Below, piece after piece: positions 5,028 through 12,003 of a stretch of DNA of 22,676 nucleotides. The stretch's first letter is position 1, and every line of letters begins with the position of its first letter. The position numbers and the translations under genes were made by a program. The stretch is from a virus, in IMG/VR virus record IMGVR_UViG_3300027079_000008, positions 1 to 22,676 of that record; one strand, given 5' to 3'. Under the pieces are notes generated by a model. The model ran no database searches and was not told the origin of the DNA. It saw only the letters and a program-made list of their open reading frames with translations.

Positions 5028-6590
5028 TCAGTAGACTGGCACCGCCACCCGACGGCGCAACACCAGTGATCCCTCCAGCTCCACCTGCTGGTCGTACTCC
5101 GTCCCGTGCTGCTCACTGCTGACGATCTGCCAGGTGTAATCGTCCGCTGCCCTGAGATCGCTGCCACCGTCGGTGATCTCGATCGAGATGGTGAGGGTCT
5201 GGCTCGCACCGCTGCCAGCCTGCGTGAGTGCTGCGATGGTGCCTGTGATTGCACCTGCCGGCTGCACGATGCGGGCCGCACCCCATGCGAGATTCGCGAT
5301 GCCGATCCCATCGAGTCGCGTGTAGATCGCGCCGCCGACATCCGTGATCGTCACCTCGATCTCGGTGCCGCTGCGGACCCGGCAGTCGTCGCCGGCCCAG
5401 AGGGTAATCTCACCAGCCGCAGACACCCGGCTGCTCACGCTGACGGTCGTGCCCGATAGGCTGGCCGCGATGCCGTTGACCGTGCCCTGCACCTCGAGCA
5501 GCGTCGTCTGTGATGCATCGCCGGAGCCACCGCCGCCGCCTGAGTTGTCGCGGATGGCCTCGAGGCTGTCGGTCGTGATCGTGTATGTCGCTCCGGCTGT
5601 GGTTGCTCGGATCTCCGTCTGCGTGGATGCGTCTGCGGTTTTGCCTGCCAGTGCTCCGAGCCACCTGCTGAGATACGTGATGCCGCTGAACAGCGTTGCT
5701 GTGACGCGACTGAGGAGGGTCGTCACGTCGGCCTGCACAGCTGCGACTGCGGAGCTGGTGGCCAGTCCTGCCTGAATCTCATTGACTGCGTCTGCTGCCA
5801 GTGCTGACGCTGTGATAGCGTCCGCCGCAAACTTCGCGGCTGTGATCGCCCCGCCCTGAATACTCGATGCTGTGATGCTGTTATTCGCGATGGATTGCAC
5901 CACCGATGACACGTGCCCGTTCGCCGTGATTTCGAGGTTCTGGAAATGCGTCGGAAATGTCACACCGCTGATTGACCCAACACTGCCCGTCACACTGGCC
6001 ACTGCCCCGCCTGCATAACTGCTGACCGTCGCGGGAAACGTCGCTGCCAGAAACCCCGTCGGCTGCGTGTAGGTGGGCATGGGCATACCCGTCACCGTCA
6101 CGCCGCCCCACTGATCCGTGTTTGCTGTGACACGTGCCGTCACCGATCCCACTGCCCCCGTCACGCTGCCGACCGCACCCGTTACCGATCCCACTGACCC
6201 GCTCACACTCGCAACCGTTTGCGTCGTGCTGATCGTCGTCCCGCTCAGGTTAACGGTTGTCGTTGCTGCTGTGAGCTTTGACCAGTCCACGCCGCTGTAG
6301 CCCGCAGTCGCTGATGCTGACGTTGCCACCGTCACCTGTGCCGATGTGCTGGACGCCTTGTAAACGCCAACCACGAACGATTCCGCGTCCGTCTCTGCCT
6401 GCGTTGGCGCATACGTCCATATGCCGCTGGTGCTGTCGCATGCCAGCGTGCCCGCACCGCTGCCCCATGCCCCCGTGCCCGTCTTAACTCGCACTGACGC
6501 GCCGGTCGTCTGTATCGTGCCGTCAGCCAGCAGATAGATTGCACCTACTGCGACGATTGGCGGTGTTGCTGCATTTCTGGGATAGCTCAT
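5028..6590 (-). CDS. Tail fibre/baseplate protein with short repeats
   Basis: A 520-residue protein of modular, low-complexity composition (Ala, Thr, Ser, Val, Gly). Residues 10-98 form a beta domain (VGAIYLLADGT, then GIWTYAPTQAETDA) resembling domains seen in phage tail fibre proteins. Residues 127-154 hold 7-residue repeats of the type GSVTGAV. Residues 240-275 have helical repeats (ITASSIQGG, ITAAKFAAD, ITASALAAD). After a GGGGGSG linker, a C-terminal beta domain (about 385-510) ends in VAVPVY. It should be a trimeric or extended fibre at the tail tip. The ATG overlaps the upstream stop by 4 nt. It is the last structural gene before the regulatory region. Confidence 0.75.
   Translation of the reverse strand: MSYPRNAATPPIVAVGAIYLLADGTIQTTGASVRVKTGTGAWGSGAGTLACDSTSGIWTYAPTQAETDAESFVVGVYKASSTSAQVTVATSASATAGYSGVDWSKLTAATTTVNLSGTTISTTQTVASVSGSVGSVTGAVGSVTGAVGSVTARVTANTDQWGGVTVTGMPMPTYTQPTGFLAATFPATVSSYAGGAVASVTGSVGSISGVTFPTHFQNLEITANGHVSSVVQSIANNSITASSIQGGAITAAKFAADAITASALAADAVNEIQAGLATSSAVAAVQADVTTLLSRVTATLFSGITYLSRWLGALAGKTADASTQTEIRATTAGATYTITTDSLEAIRDNSGGGGGSGDASQTTLLEVQGTVNGIAASLSGTTVSVSSRVSAAGEITLWAGDDCRVRSGTEIEVTITDVGGAIYTRLDGIGIANLAWGAARIVQPAGAITGTIAALTQAGSGASQTLTISIEITDGGSDLRAADDYTWQIVSSEQHGTEYDQQVELEGSLVLRRRVAVPVY
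6129..6206 (-). repeat. 21-nt coding repeats in the tail fibre gene
   Basis: The segment encodes successive 7-residue units of the form GSVTGAV or GSVSGSV, so the DNA has an imperfect 21-nt periodicity. Further degenerate units (SVTGSVGSISG) occur just downstream in the same gene. Such repeats can vary in copy number and change fibre length. Confidence 0.6.
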
Positions 6591-7345
6591 AGCGTTCCGC
6601 CTCCGATCACCTGACCACGACCTACAAACAGATAAGACTTCACGCCTGCTGCCGGAACCTTAAACGCATAACTCCGCCGCTGTGGTGTCAGCAGTCGCCC
6701 GAGACCACCACGGCCTGACTGGTACAACTGCCAGACCTCCGGTGCCGTCAGTGCTCGATTCCACACGCCCTGATCGTCGATCCTGCCGCCGTGGCCTGCG
6801 GTGTAGTCTGGCCCGTTTCCAATTGCCCAGTTGCGAGCACTGCCAATGCTCCCGGACAGCGTGCCAGTCGCGTCTGCAAGTCCACTCTGGTATAGCGTGA
6901 TAGCTCCGCCTTTTCGCGTTGCTGTCACAAACGTATACACGCCTGCGGTTAGGGTTGAGGTGGACGCAACGGAAGTCGACGTAACATAGACGTTGAGTTT
7001 TCCATTATAGCCGTAAAACTCCACGCCTGTGAGGTTGCCGCTCCCGTAATTGCCCGCGATGTAAAACTCGCTTGTCGTTCCACTCACCGAAATCGGATTG
7101 ATCCACGCCGAGATGGTGAAGTCCCCAGTGCCGGACAAAACTGGACGACTGCAGAGTGCTCGGTTTGTCGATGATGCAGCAAACGACGCCTCCCATCCGC
7201 CGGGGGAAGCTGACCACGGAAGCGCGCTGAAGTTCTGCATGGATGCGTGTTGGCCCCGTCCGCTGCGGTCGAGCAGCGTATAGCCGCTCGGCCCCAGCGT
7301 TGGACACCATGCACCGATCAAACCTTGTAGGATATTTCGGCTCAT
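6587..7345 (-). CDS. LamG/concanavalin-A-like lectin-fold tail protein
   Basis: The 252-residue protein has the layout of a LamG-like (laminin G/ConA) domain: GLIGAWCPTLG near residue 9, LLDRSGRGQHA around 24-34, GDFTISAWINP near 73-83, a beta-rich core, and the typical closing GRIDDQGVWNRALTAPEV around 186-203. Such domains bind carbohydrate and are common in phage receptor-binding and fibre proteins. A basic C-terminal extension of about 45 residues follows. The ATG overlaps the preceding stop by 4 nt, and the fibre gene overlaps its own stop, so the three genes are coupled. A host-surface binding role is inferred. Confidence 0.8.
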   Translation of the reverse strand: MSRNILQGLIGAWCPTLGPSGYTLLDRSGRGQHASMQNFSALPWSASPGGWEASFAASSTNRALCSRPVLSGTGDFTISAWINPISVSGTTSEFYIAGNYGSGNLTGVEFYGYNGKLNVYVTSTSVASTSTLTAGVYTFVTATRKGGAITLYQSGLADATGTLSGSIGSARNWAIGNGPDYTAGHGGRIDDQGVWNRALTAPEVWQLYQSGRGGLGRLLTPQRRSYAFKVPAAGVKSYLFVGRGQVIGGGTL

Positions 7346-7845
7346 TGGATTTGCGGGTACTCGCCGTAATATGACAGTTCGTGGTTTGCTGCTGTGCTGT
7401 TGAGTGCCGCCACGGTGTCATGCGTAACAAACAGCACAATCTTAGAAGGCAATGCTCCGCCGAATGCACCGCGAAGGCTCACGCCGGAAAAATGATATGT
7501 TCGGTCGTTGGTGTTGTTGACCGGGAGCACAGCCACCGGCTTACAGATCAAGCTCTTAATGTCTGCGCTGGTAATCGTCTCGCCTGACACCGTGCCATCG
7601 AACACGTCCGGCCAATTGGCCCCGTCCCATCCGATTGCCCAGACCTGTATTTCCCTTTTGTCAGTGGGGCTTGTGCCGGTCGTGATCTTGCCCGATGCGT
7701 AAATGTCGGTGAATCCATCCGTCGTGTTGTCGATTACGCTGGTTTCAATGCCTGTGAGTTTGTTCGTGTCACTGGCCAAACCCGGAACACCTGTGATCGT
7801 CAGCGTCTGCTTGCTGCCGTATTTGATCAGGACGTTATTTGCCAT
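7342..7845 (-). CDS. Probable tail-tip/fibre-associated protein
   Basis: A 167-residue protein (MANNVLIKYG) rich in beta-forming residues, Thr and Gly, with no cysteine cluster, signal peptide or membrane helix. Its start shares one base with the upstream stop (TAATG), and it overlaps the LamG-like gene. Composition and position among fibre genes suggest a beta-sandwich tail protein. One block (REIQVWAIGWDGANWPDVF) looks like an exposed beta sheet. No family was recognised, so the tail assignment is by context. Confidence 0.6.
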   Translation of the reverse strand: MANNVLIKYGSKQTLTITGVPGLASDTNKLTGIETSVIDNTTDGFTDIYASGKITTGTSPTDKREIQVWAIGWDGANWPDVFDGTVSGETITSADIKSLICKPVAVLPVNNTNDRTYHFSGVSLRGAFGGALPSKIVLFVTHDTVAALNSTAANHELSYYGEYPQIQ

Positions 7846-8294
7846 TACGCACCCCCTGCTATTGCTTTGCGGGCATTGATAACATAGCCGATTCCGACCT
7901 CACCGATTCCGACTGTGTCAACCCACCTCGCCGCCGTGTCTGCCAGTGCCTGCAGCGCGTCCAGCTGTGGCTGCGTTGCAAGGTTATAGGATAGCAGCAC
8001 CTGCCCGACTCCCTGCACCGTCCCGCCGTCCATGTCAATCGGTCGTCCGGCTTCGATCCAGTCCACAAATGACATTGCCGCCCCTCGTGGCGGATTCGGT
8101 AATGCGGTGTTCTGTGCCGCGATTTTGACGATTGCCCACAGCCCGCTTGCAATGGCTGACGCCTGCACTCGCTCCGCCGCGACCGGCTGCCGGATTGTGA
8201 CCGTCTTTGCGTTCACCGCGTCCGCTGCCTGTTGATCGCTCAGGGTGGCATATTCGGGCTTGCGTAACTCGTCTATCAATGCCTGCTCATTCAT
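7845..8294 (-). CDS. Phage protein of unknown function (fibre-gene neighbour)
   Basis: The 149-residue product begins MNEQALIDELRKPEYATLSD and continues QQAADAVNAKTV, a pattern shared by small helical proteins often placed beside phage tail fibre genes. Residues 72-110 include SFVDWIEAGRP and TVQGVGQVLLSY, with a helical C-terminus ending RKAIAGGA. The ATG overlaps the upstream stop by 4 nt. The family resemblance is from memory of such N-termini and is tentative. No enzymatic motif is visible. Confidence 0.6.
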   Translation of the reverse strand: MNEQALIDELRKPEYATLSDQQAADAVNAKTVTIRQPVAAERVQASAIASGLWAIVKIAAQNTALPNPPRGAAMSFVDWIEAGRPIDMDGGTVQGVGQVLLSYNLATQPQLDALQALADTAARWVDTVGIGEVGIGYVINARKAIAGGA

Positions 8295-8629
8295 TCTGTG
8301 ACTGCCTGTTGCTGTGGTCGTCGCATCGTCATGTATACCGTTCGCGTGTTGAGTGCCGCCAGCATCAACTGCCGTCGCACATTACCGACCGCATTAGAGC
8401 CGCTGGCCCCGAGCCAGTTGGCCCCGCCCGGTCCATTCCTCCGGCAGAGCTCCAGCTGCTGCAGCAGATCCCCAATCTCCCGAATCAGTCTGTCCAGCTG
8501 GTCGGCCTTCTCGTCGATCGCGTCGCTGTAGAGATGGCAAGGATCGCCCGTCTGAGTATCGGACGAAGCCGATGGTGTTGCCGTCTCCTGTTGTAATGGT
8601 GTCTGCTCTGGTGACGTAGACTCTGTCAT
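8291..8629 (-). CDS. Helical hypothetical protein; may be the 3' part of a frameshifted gene
   Basis: The ATG at 8627-8629 has GGAGG 9 nt upstream and gives 112 residues. The first 30 residues are Ser/Thr/Pro rich with poor third-position GC, whereas from about 8545 onward (GDPCHLYSDAIDEKADQLDR) codon usage becomes typical and a coiled helix follows. The stop overlaps the next gene by 4 nt, so the 3' end is firmly in use. The first third overlaps an upstream membrane-protein frame that itself looks coding up to 8547. A single gene with a one-base shift near 8546 is an alternative reading. Confidence 0.55.
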   Translation of the reverse strand: MTESTSPEQTPLQQETATPSASSDTQTGDPCHLYSDAIDEKADQLDRLIREIGDLLQQLELCRRNGPGGANWLGASGSNAVGNVRRQLMLAALNTRTVYMTMRRPQQQAVTE

Positions 8630-8864
8630 ACTCCTGCACCTCCGTTGATTGTTGCGCCTCAACCATGACCCGCAGTTGCTCATTCACTCGCACCGCATGG
8701 ACGCCCCAGCAGCTCAGCACACCGGGAGCCAGCACCAGCAGCGCTCGACTGAGAGCCACTGTCACGATGCTTTGCGGAGTGATGCGGAACACCGCCACGC
8801 CGAGGCCAAAGCAGGCCCAGCCCACACTCATTGCCTGCCAGAATTCGCCCGTCAAATCAGCCAT
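8394..8864 (-). CDS. Membrane protein; 3' end overlaps another frame
   Basis: The ATG at 8862-8864 overlaps the previous gene by 13 nt. Residues 8-30 and 32-58 are hydrophobic (SVGWACFGLGVAVF and IVTVALSRALLVLAPGVL), suggesting one or two membrane spans. They are followed by a soluble part with DRVYVTRADTITTGDG and GFVRYSDG. Up to about residue 106 the codons are GC3-rich as in neighbours. Beyond that the frame becomes Arg/Gly rich and looks like an out-of-frame read. The true product may end in the other frame (8291-8545), giving about 190 residues. Function is unknown. Confidence 0.5.
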   Translation of the reverse strand: MADLTGEFWQAMSVGWACFGLGVAVFRITPQSIVTVALSRALLVLAPGVLSCWGVHAVRVNEQLRVMVEAQQSTEVQEYDRVYVTRADTITTGDGNTIGFVRYSDGRSLPSLQRRDRREGRPAGQTDSGDWGSAAAAGALPEEWTGRGQLARGQRL

Positions 8865-9076
8865 GATAACCCCAGACATACTGCGAGGACGACGATTGAT
8901 AGCGCGATGGCGAGGACCACCCACACCCACGCGCTGCCAGTGTAATCCAAAAACGTCTGAGCAGTCTCCTCGGAGATGTCAGCCTCGAGGCCGGGCGCGT
9001 CGATCTGGATGGCTCGCTGCCTGCGAGTCGTCTGTCGTTTGGCCGGCTGCTTTGGCTGCTGCTCATCATCGCTCAT
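8852..9076 (-). CDS. Small C-terminally anchored membrane protein (74 aa)
   Basis: The chosen ATG at 9074-9076 gives MSDDEQQPKQ, a basic stretch TTRRQRAIQ, and a short helix DISEETAQTFLDYTG. One strongly hydrophobic C-terminal helix follows, about residues 49-74 (WVWVVLAIALSIVVLAV and on). With a cytoplasmic basic N-terminus and a terminal anchor, it resembles phage tail-anchored inner-membrane proteins. A lysis-related role is possible, but neither an endolysin nor spanin is visible nearby. It overlaps genes on both sides by 4 and 13 nt. Confidence 0.65.
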   Translation of the reverse strand: MSDDEQQPKQPAKRQTTRRQRAIQIDAPGLEADISEETAQTFLDYTGSAWVWVVLAIALSIVVLAVCLGLSWLI

Positions 9077-9170
9077 TCTGCTGCCTCTTGGCGTGCCTGA
9101 CAATATGCACGCCGCAGATAGTACACCGCACCAGGGTAAACCCCAACCACGGAAACAGGATCGCCCAATA
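9066..9170 (-). other. In-frame zinc-finger-like extension beyond a TGA stop
   Basis: Directly after the TGA (9173-9171) that ends the 276-aa tail gene, the same frame stays open for 34 codons to 9066. It reads YWAILFPWLG, then CTICGVHIVRH with Cys-x2-Cys-x2-His-x3-His spacing, then a basic tail. Third-position GC is high, unlike the competing 33-codon frame. Possible explanations are stop readthrough, a separate peptide from a TTG (9146) or CTG (9158) start, or coincidence. Confidence 0.3.
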
Positions 9171-9174
9171 TCAT
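9073..9174 (-). CDS. Possible 33-codon coupled ORF
   Basis: An ATG at 9172-9174 overlaps the upstream stop as ATGA, and the frame ends with TGA at 9073-9075, which again overlaps the next ATG. The layout therefore matches that of its neighbours. However, no clear ribosome binding site is present and the codons are poor in third-position GC. A competing frame on the same strand looks more gene-like (see the entry for 9066-9170). No function can be proposed. Confidence 0.3.
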   Translation of the reverse strand: MILGDPVSVVGVYPGAVYYLRRAYCQARQEAAE

Positions 9175-10001
9175 GGCCCGCCCGTGCCCGGATCTGGTAC
9201 TGGCTCGCCGGTCGTCAGCATCATCGTCAGCCGCGTGTCAGCAGATCCGAGATCGACAATCGCCCTCGCGTCTGCGTCCGTCAGGGCTGAGCCAGTGTCC
9301 TCGACGAAGAACTGAATCGGGCTGGTCGTGCCCCAGCCGCTGACCGCCAGCAGCTCGTCCACAATGGCCAGCACATCGAAGGACAGAAATGGCCCCGTGC
9401 CGGTCGTGGCGTCCTTGTACGCTGTTGTCTTGGTCCGGTTGTCGAGCGTGTCCCAATCGGTAATGTTGCCGCTTTGGTCGCTGCTGTACTTGATCCCATA
9501 GACTCTGATTGTGCGGTTGGGTATCCACTGCACCAGCCTCAGCACCAGCATCGCATACTGCAGATCGGCAGTGCTGGCAAGGTCCGCTGCCGGCGTCGTC
9601 AGGTAGCCCCGGAACTCGTACGGGTTGGCGCCGGTCCGCGCTGTCAAATCGTCGAAGCCGATCGATGGCAGGGCCGTCTGGAGAAAATCCTCATCTGCTC
9701 CGGCGTCGCCGCTATAGGCATGGCCGCTCACTGTCTCACTCAGCCGGGGCCCGTCCTTGCTGGCGTAGTAAACGTCTGCCGTCCCGCTCGTGACTCGCAG
9801 ATACAACTGCAGCCCGGCCAGTGGCCTCGCGATCTGGTAGAGGCCTGCGTCGATGGGAGTGCCTGCTGCAGCCGCCGCTGGCTCAGCCGCCGCCCAGGTG
9901 AACTCGACCGCACCCGTGCCGTCGATGGTGAACGACTTAACCTCGTCACTGCTCCAGTCCGTCGCTGTCCACCAGTCGCTGTCCAGTGCGTGCTCTATCA
10001 T
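9171..10001 (-). CDS. Tail/baseplate protein of unknown family (276 aa)
   Basis: The 276-residue protein (MIEHALDSDW) is acidic and beta-rich. A Trp-rich N-terminus (SDWWTATDWSSDEV) precedes an Ala-rich loop, then YQIARPLAGLQLYLRVTSG, and a middle block AMLVLRLVQWIPNRTIRVYG followed by DWDTLDNRTKTTAYKDATTG. It has no signal or membrane segment. The ATG overlaps the preceding stop by 4 nt. Position between tail-tip genes and fibre genes makes a virion tail role likely. The family is not recognised. In-frame coding-like sequence continues past its TGA stop. Confidence 0.6.
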   Translation of the reverse strand: MIEHALDSDWWTATDWSSDEVKSFTIDGTGAVEFTWAAAEPAAAAAGTPIDAGLYQIARPLAGLQLYLRVTSGTADVYYASKDGPRLSETVSGHAYSGDAGADEDFLQTALPSIGFDDLTARTGANPYEFRGYLTTPAADLASTADLQYAMLVLRLVQWIPNRTIRVYGIKYSSDQSGNITDWDTLDNRTKTTAYKDATTGTGPFLSFDVLAIVDELLAVSGWGTTSPIQFFVEDTGSALTDADARAIVDLGSADTRLTMMLTTGEPVPDPGTGGP

Positions 10002-11677
10002 GGCGTGTATGGCTCCACTGTCACCGTGCTCGGGAAATCGTCATAGAGGCTATCCCATGCTGTGGGACTGCCCGCTCCGTGTATGTCGGTCCATCCGCCT
10101 GAGCTCGTGCCGACGTTGCCGGCCACCCGCCGGAATACGGTGGCCGTTGATGGGTCCCATGTGCCCGCCGCCATGCCTGCACCGCTGGGCAGAATCAGTG
10201 GCTGATAGTCGCTCGTGTCCTCGGGTAGATACCACGCAAACCCAGTGCCCGGAGCCGTCGCCGTGTTGCGCTTGTAGATGACGATAAAGGGCGTCTCTTG
10301 GTTCCAGTGAAACCACATCTGGCCATTGGTGGGCGTGTTGGCGTTGTCGGTAAATCTCAGGTAGCCCGCCTCGTACACGTCCCAGCCCGACTGGCCGACG
10401 GTGTTGAGTGATGTGGCACCAGCTGGGCCGTTGGCGTCGAAGCTGAACTCGAGCGGGCCCGTCGGGCCGTAGCTCGCATGACTGCCGATGATGGCCGCTG
10501 GGTTGCCGGGGGTCAGGCCCAGCCATGCGATCTGGTCGATAGGCCCCGGCGTTGTTGCGTTGTCGACCGTGATGCGAACCTTAAACCACAAATCTACCTC
10601 GACCGTCTTGGCGTTGTCGGTGATGTCCGCATCCCATGCGATGATGCCGTAGGTGGTGGGTGACGTGCCCTCAAATAGCCGGCCTGTCACTGGCACAATG
10701 CCGGTCTCGTCCGTGCCGTCGAGCCACAGCCGGCCATGCGTGACTACGTACTGCACAGCACCAGAGAACAGCCGCTGGGGCCAACCCTTGACGATGATGT
10801 TGTAGTCGCCCGGCCCGTAACAAAATGGGCACACCGTCTCATTGTTCGCGAAGGCCCTGCCGAAGCTCAGCCCTTCGCTGCGATAGTCCGGCAAGTGAAA
10901 TGCGGGCGGGAGCTTGTCGGATCTCGCGGAAGCTATCGGGGCCTGCGTTCCGCGTATCGCGTTGAACTGGTAGAGGGGCGGGTCAAACTGGTTGCCGCCG
11001 CCGATCCTCGCACCTCGGGCCGCATCGTATGGCGTCGGCGCGTGATACAGTGGAGCCTGTCGCGGAACATCCTGCCGGCCATACACGCCTTGATAGCCGG
11101 AGCCCCACCCGTCGATCTTGAGCCGCACCGCGTTCGGGTAGAATGTCCGAGTGTACTCGCCTGTATCCACGCTATCGTCGAAGCTCAGATAGTACCCCTG
11201 AGCCCCGTGATAGTCCTGAATGCCACCCGTGCTGCCCAGCGTATTCCACGTCCCCCATGCCCACGTCGCGTTCTCATTCTCCCGCTCTGCCTCCAGCATC
11301 TGGACGAATGCCAGATCCCGCCAGAGCTCGCCCCGCGTTGCCGGGTTGCCCTGCGCTGGCCTGCTGACACAATACCCCAGCCTGCCGCATGGCTCAGCGT
11401 AGCACTTCGTGCCGCTGGCGATCGCCCTCGGGCCGACATTCAGCACCCCGATTCTGCAGCCCGTGTCCGTGATCGTTGTGCCGTTGATGGTGAGGATCTT
11501 GCACTGCACCGGAGTAGTCGCCGCCGCCGGCATCTGGGCTGTCGTCTCGACCAGCAGCCGGCCCAGCCCTCGGGGCTGCGTGGCCATGCTGCCCGCCTGC
11601 TGCGCGACTGAGCCGAGCAGCCGCTTCAGGGCCGCCGCCTTGTCCCGTGTCATGCTCAGCCGTCGCCGATCTGTCAT
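9998..11677 (-). CDS. Large tail-tip/baseplate candidate (559 aa)
   Basis: The start is the ATG at 11675-11677 (MTDRRRLSMTRDKAAALKRL), which overlaps the upstream stop by 4 nt. The longer open frame upstream lies inside the previous gene. The N-terminal 80 residues are helical and end in a Pro/Ala linker, then comes a Cys-bearing segment (QCKILTINGTT, TKCYAEPCGRLGYC) and a long Gly/Tyr/Trp/Asn-rich beta region typical of surface-exposed tail proteins. A CPFCYG motif near residue 280 could bind metal or form a disulfide. It may be the main tail-tip or receptor-contact protein. No known family was matched. Confidence 0.6.
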   Translation of the reverse strand: MTDRRRLSMTRDKAAALKRLLGSVAQQAGSMATQPRGLGRLLVETTAQMPAAATTPVQCKILTINGTTITDTGCRIGVLNVGPRAIASGTKCYAEPCGRLGYCVSRPAQGNPATRGELWRDLAFVQMLEAERENENATWAWGTWNTLGSTGGIQDYHGAQGYYLSFDDSVDTGEYTRTFYPNAVRLKIDGWGSGYQGVYGRQDVPRQAPLYHAPTPYDAARGARIGGGNQFDPPLYQFNAIRGTQAPIASARSDKLPPAFHLPDYRSEGLSFGRAFANNETVCPFCYGPGDYNIIVKGWPQRLFSGAVQYVVTHGRLWLDGTDETGIVPVTGRLFEGTSPTTYGIIAWDADITDNAKTVEVDLWFKVRITVDNATTPGPIDQIAWLGLTPGNPAAIIGSHASYGPTGPLEFSFDANGPAGATSLNTVGQSGWDVYEAGYLRFTDNANTPTNGQMWFHWNQETPFIVIYKRNTATAPGTGFAWYLPEDTSDYQPLILPSGAGMAAGTWDPSTATVFRRVAGNVGTSSGGWTDIHGAGSPTAWDSLYDDFPSTVTVEPYTP

Positions 11678-12003
11678 GTTTCCACCACGCACCAGCCGAA
11701 AGTGCTGACCCTGCGAGCGATCCGTCGGCCTGTCGTACTGACTGCGGTACCTGTGGCTGACCGGACCTGCACCCGCTGCCGCGTGTCCGTCCACGTCGAG
11801 CCGTCCAGCGTGTAGATTCGCGCCCACACCTGAGCCACCGAGCCGGCTGCGATGGCCGTCTCCAGCTGCACCACCAGCGCATCACCGCTGCGGATGACCC
11901 CCGGCTGCACCGCTCCGAGCGAGCCGTCGCCGGTCGAGCGAATGAGATCGCCGATGGCCGCCGCCTGATCGCGTGTTGCCAGTATGGGGTGTTCGTCTGT
12001 CAT
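11674..12003 (-). CDS. Small tail-associated protein (109 aa)
   Basis: The ATG at 12001-12003 overlaps the preceding stop as ATGA and gives MTDEHPILATRDQAAAIGDL. Residues 40-100 look like a compact beta domain (VQPGVIRSGDALVVQLE, then AQVWARIYTLDGSTW). The N-terminal segment resembles that of the next gene (MTD, then TRDxAAA and a Leu/Ile-rich helix), hinting at a shared docking element. Role in tail tip assembly is inferred from position. Family unknown. Confidence 0.6.
   Translation of the reverse strand: MTDEHPILATRDQAAAIGDLIRSTGDGSLGAVQPGVIRSGDALVVQLETAIAAGSVAQVWARIYTLDGSTWTDTRQRVQVRSATGTAVSTTGRRIARRVSTFGWCVVET

Noticed and set aside
10736-11611. 291-codon open frame on the plus strand
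   Set aside because: It lies opposite the 559-aa tail gene, has an Arg/Pro/His-rich composition typical of antisense reads in GC-rich DNA, and no domain or ribosome binding site was seen.
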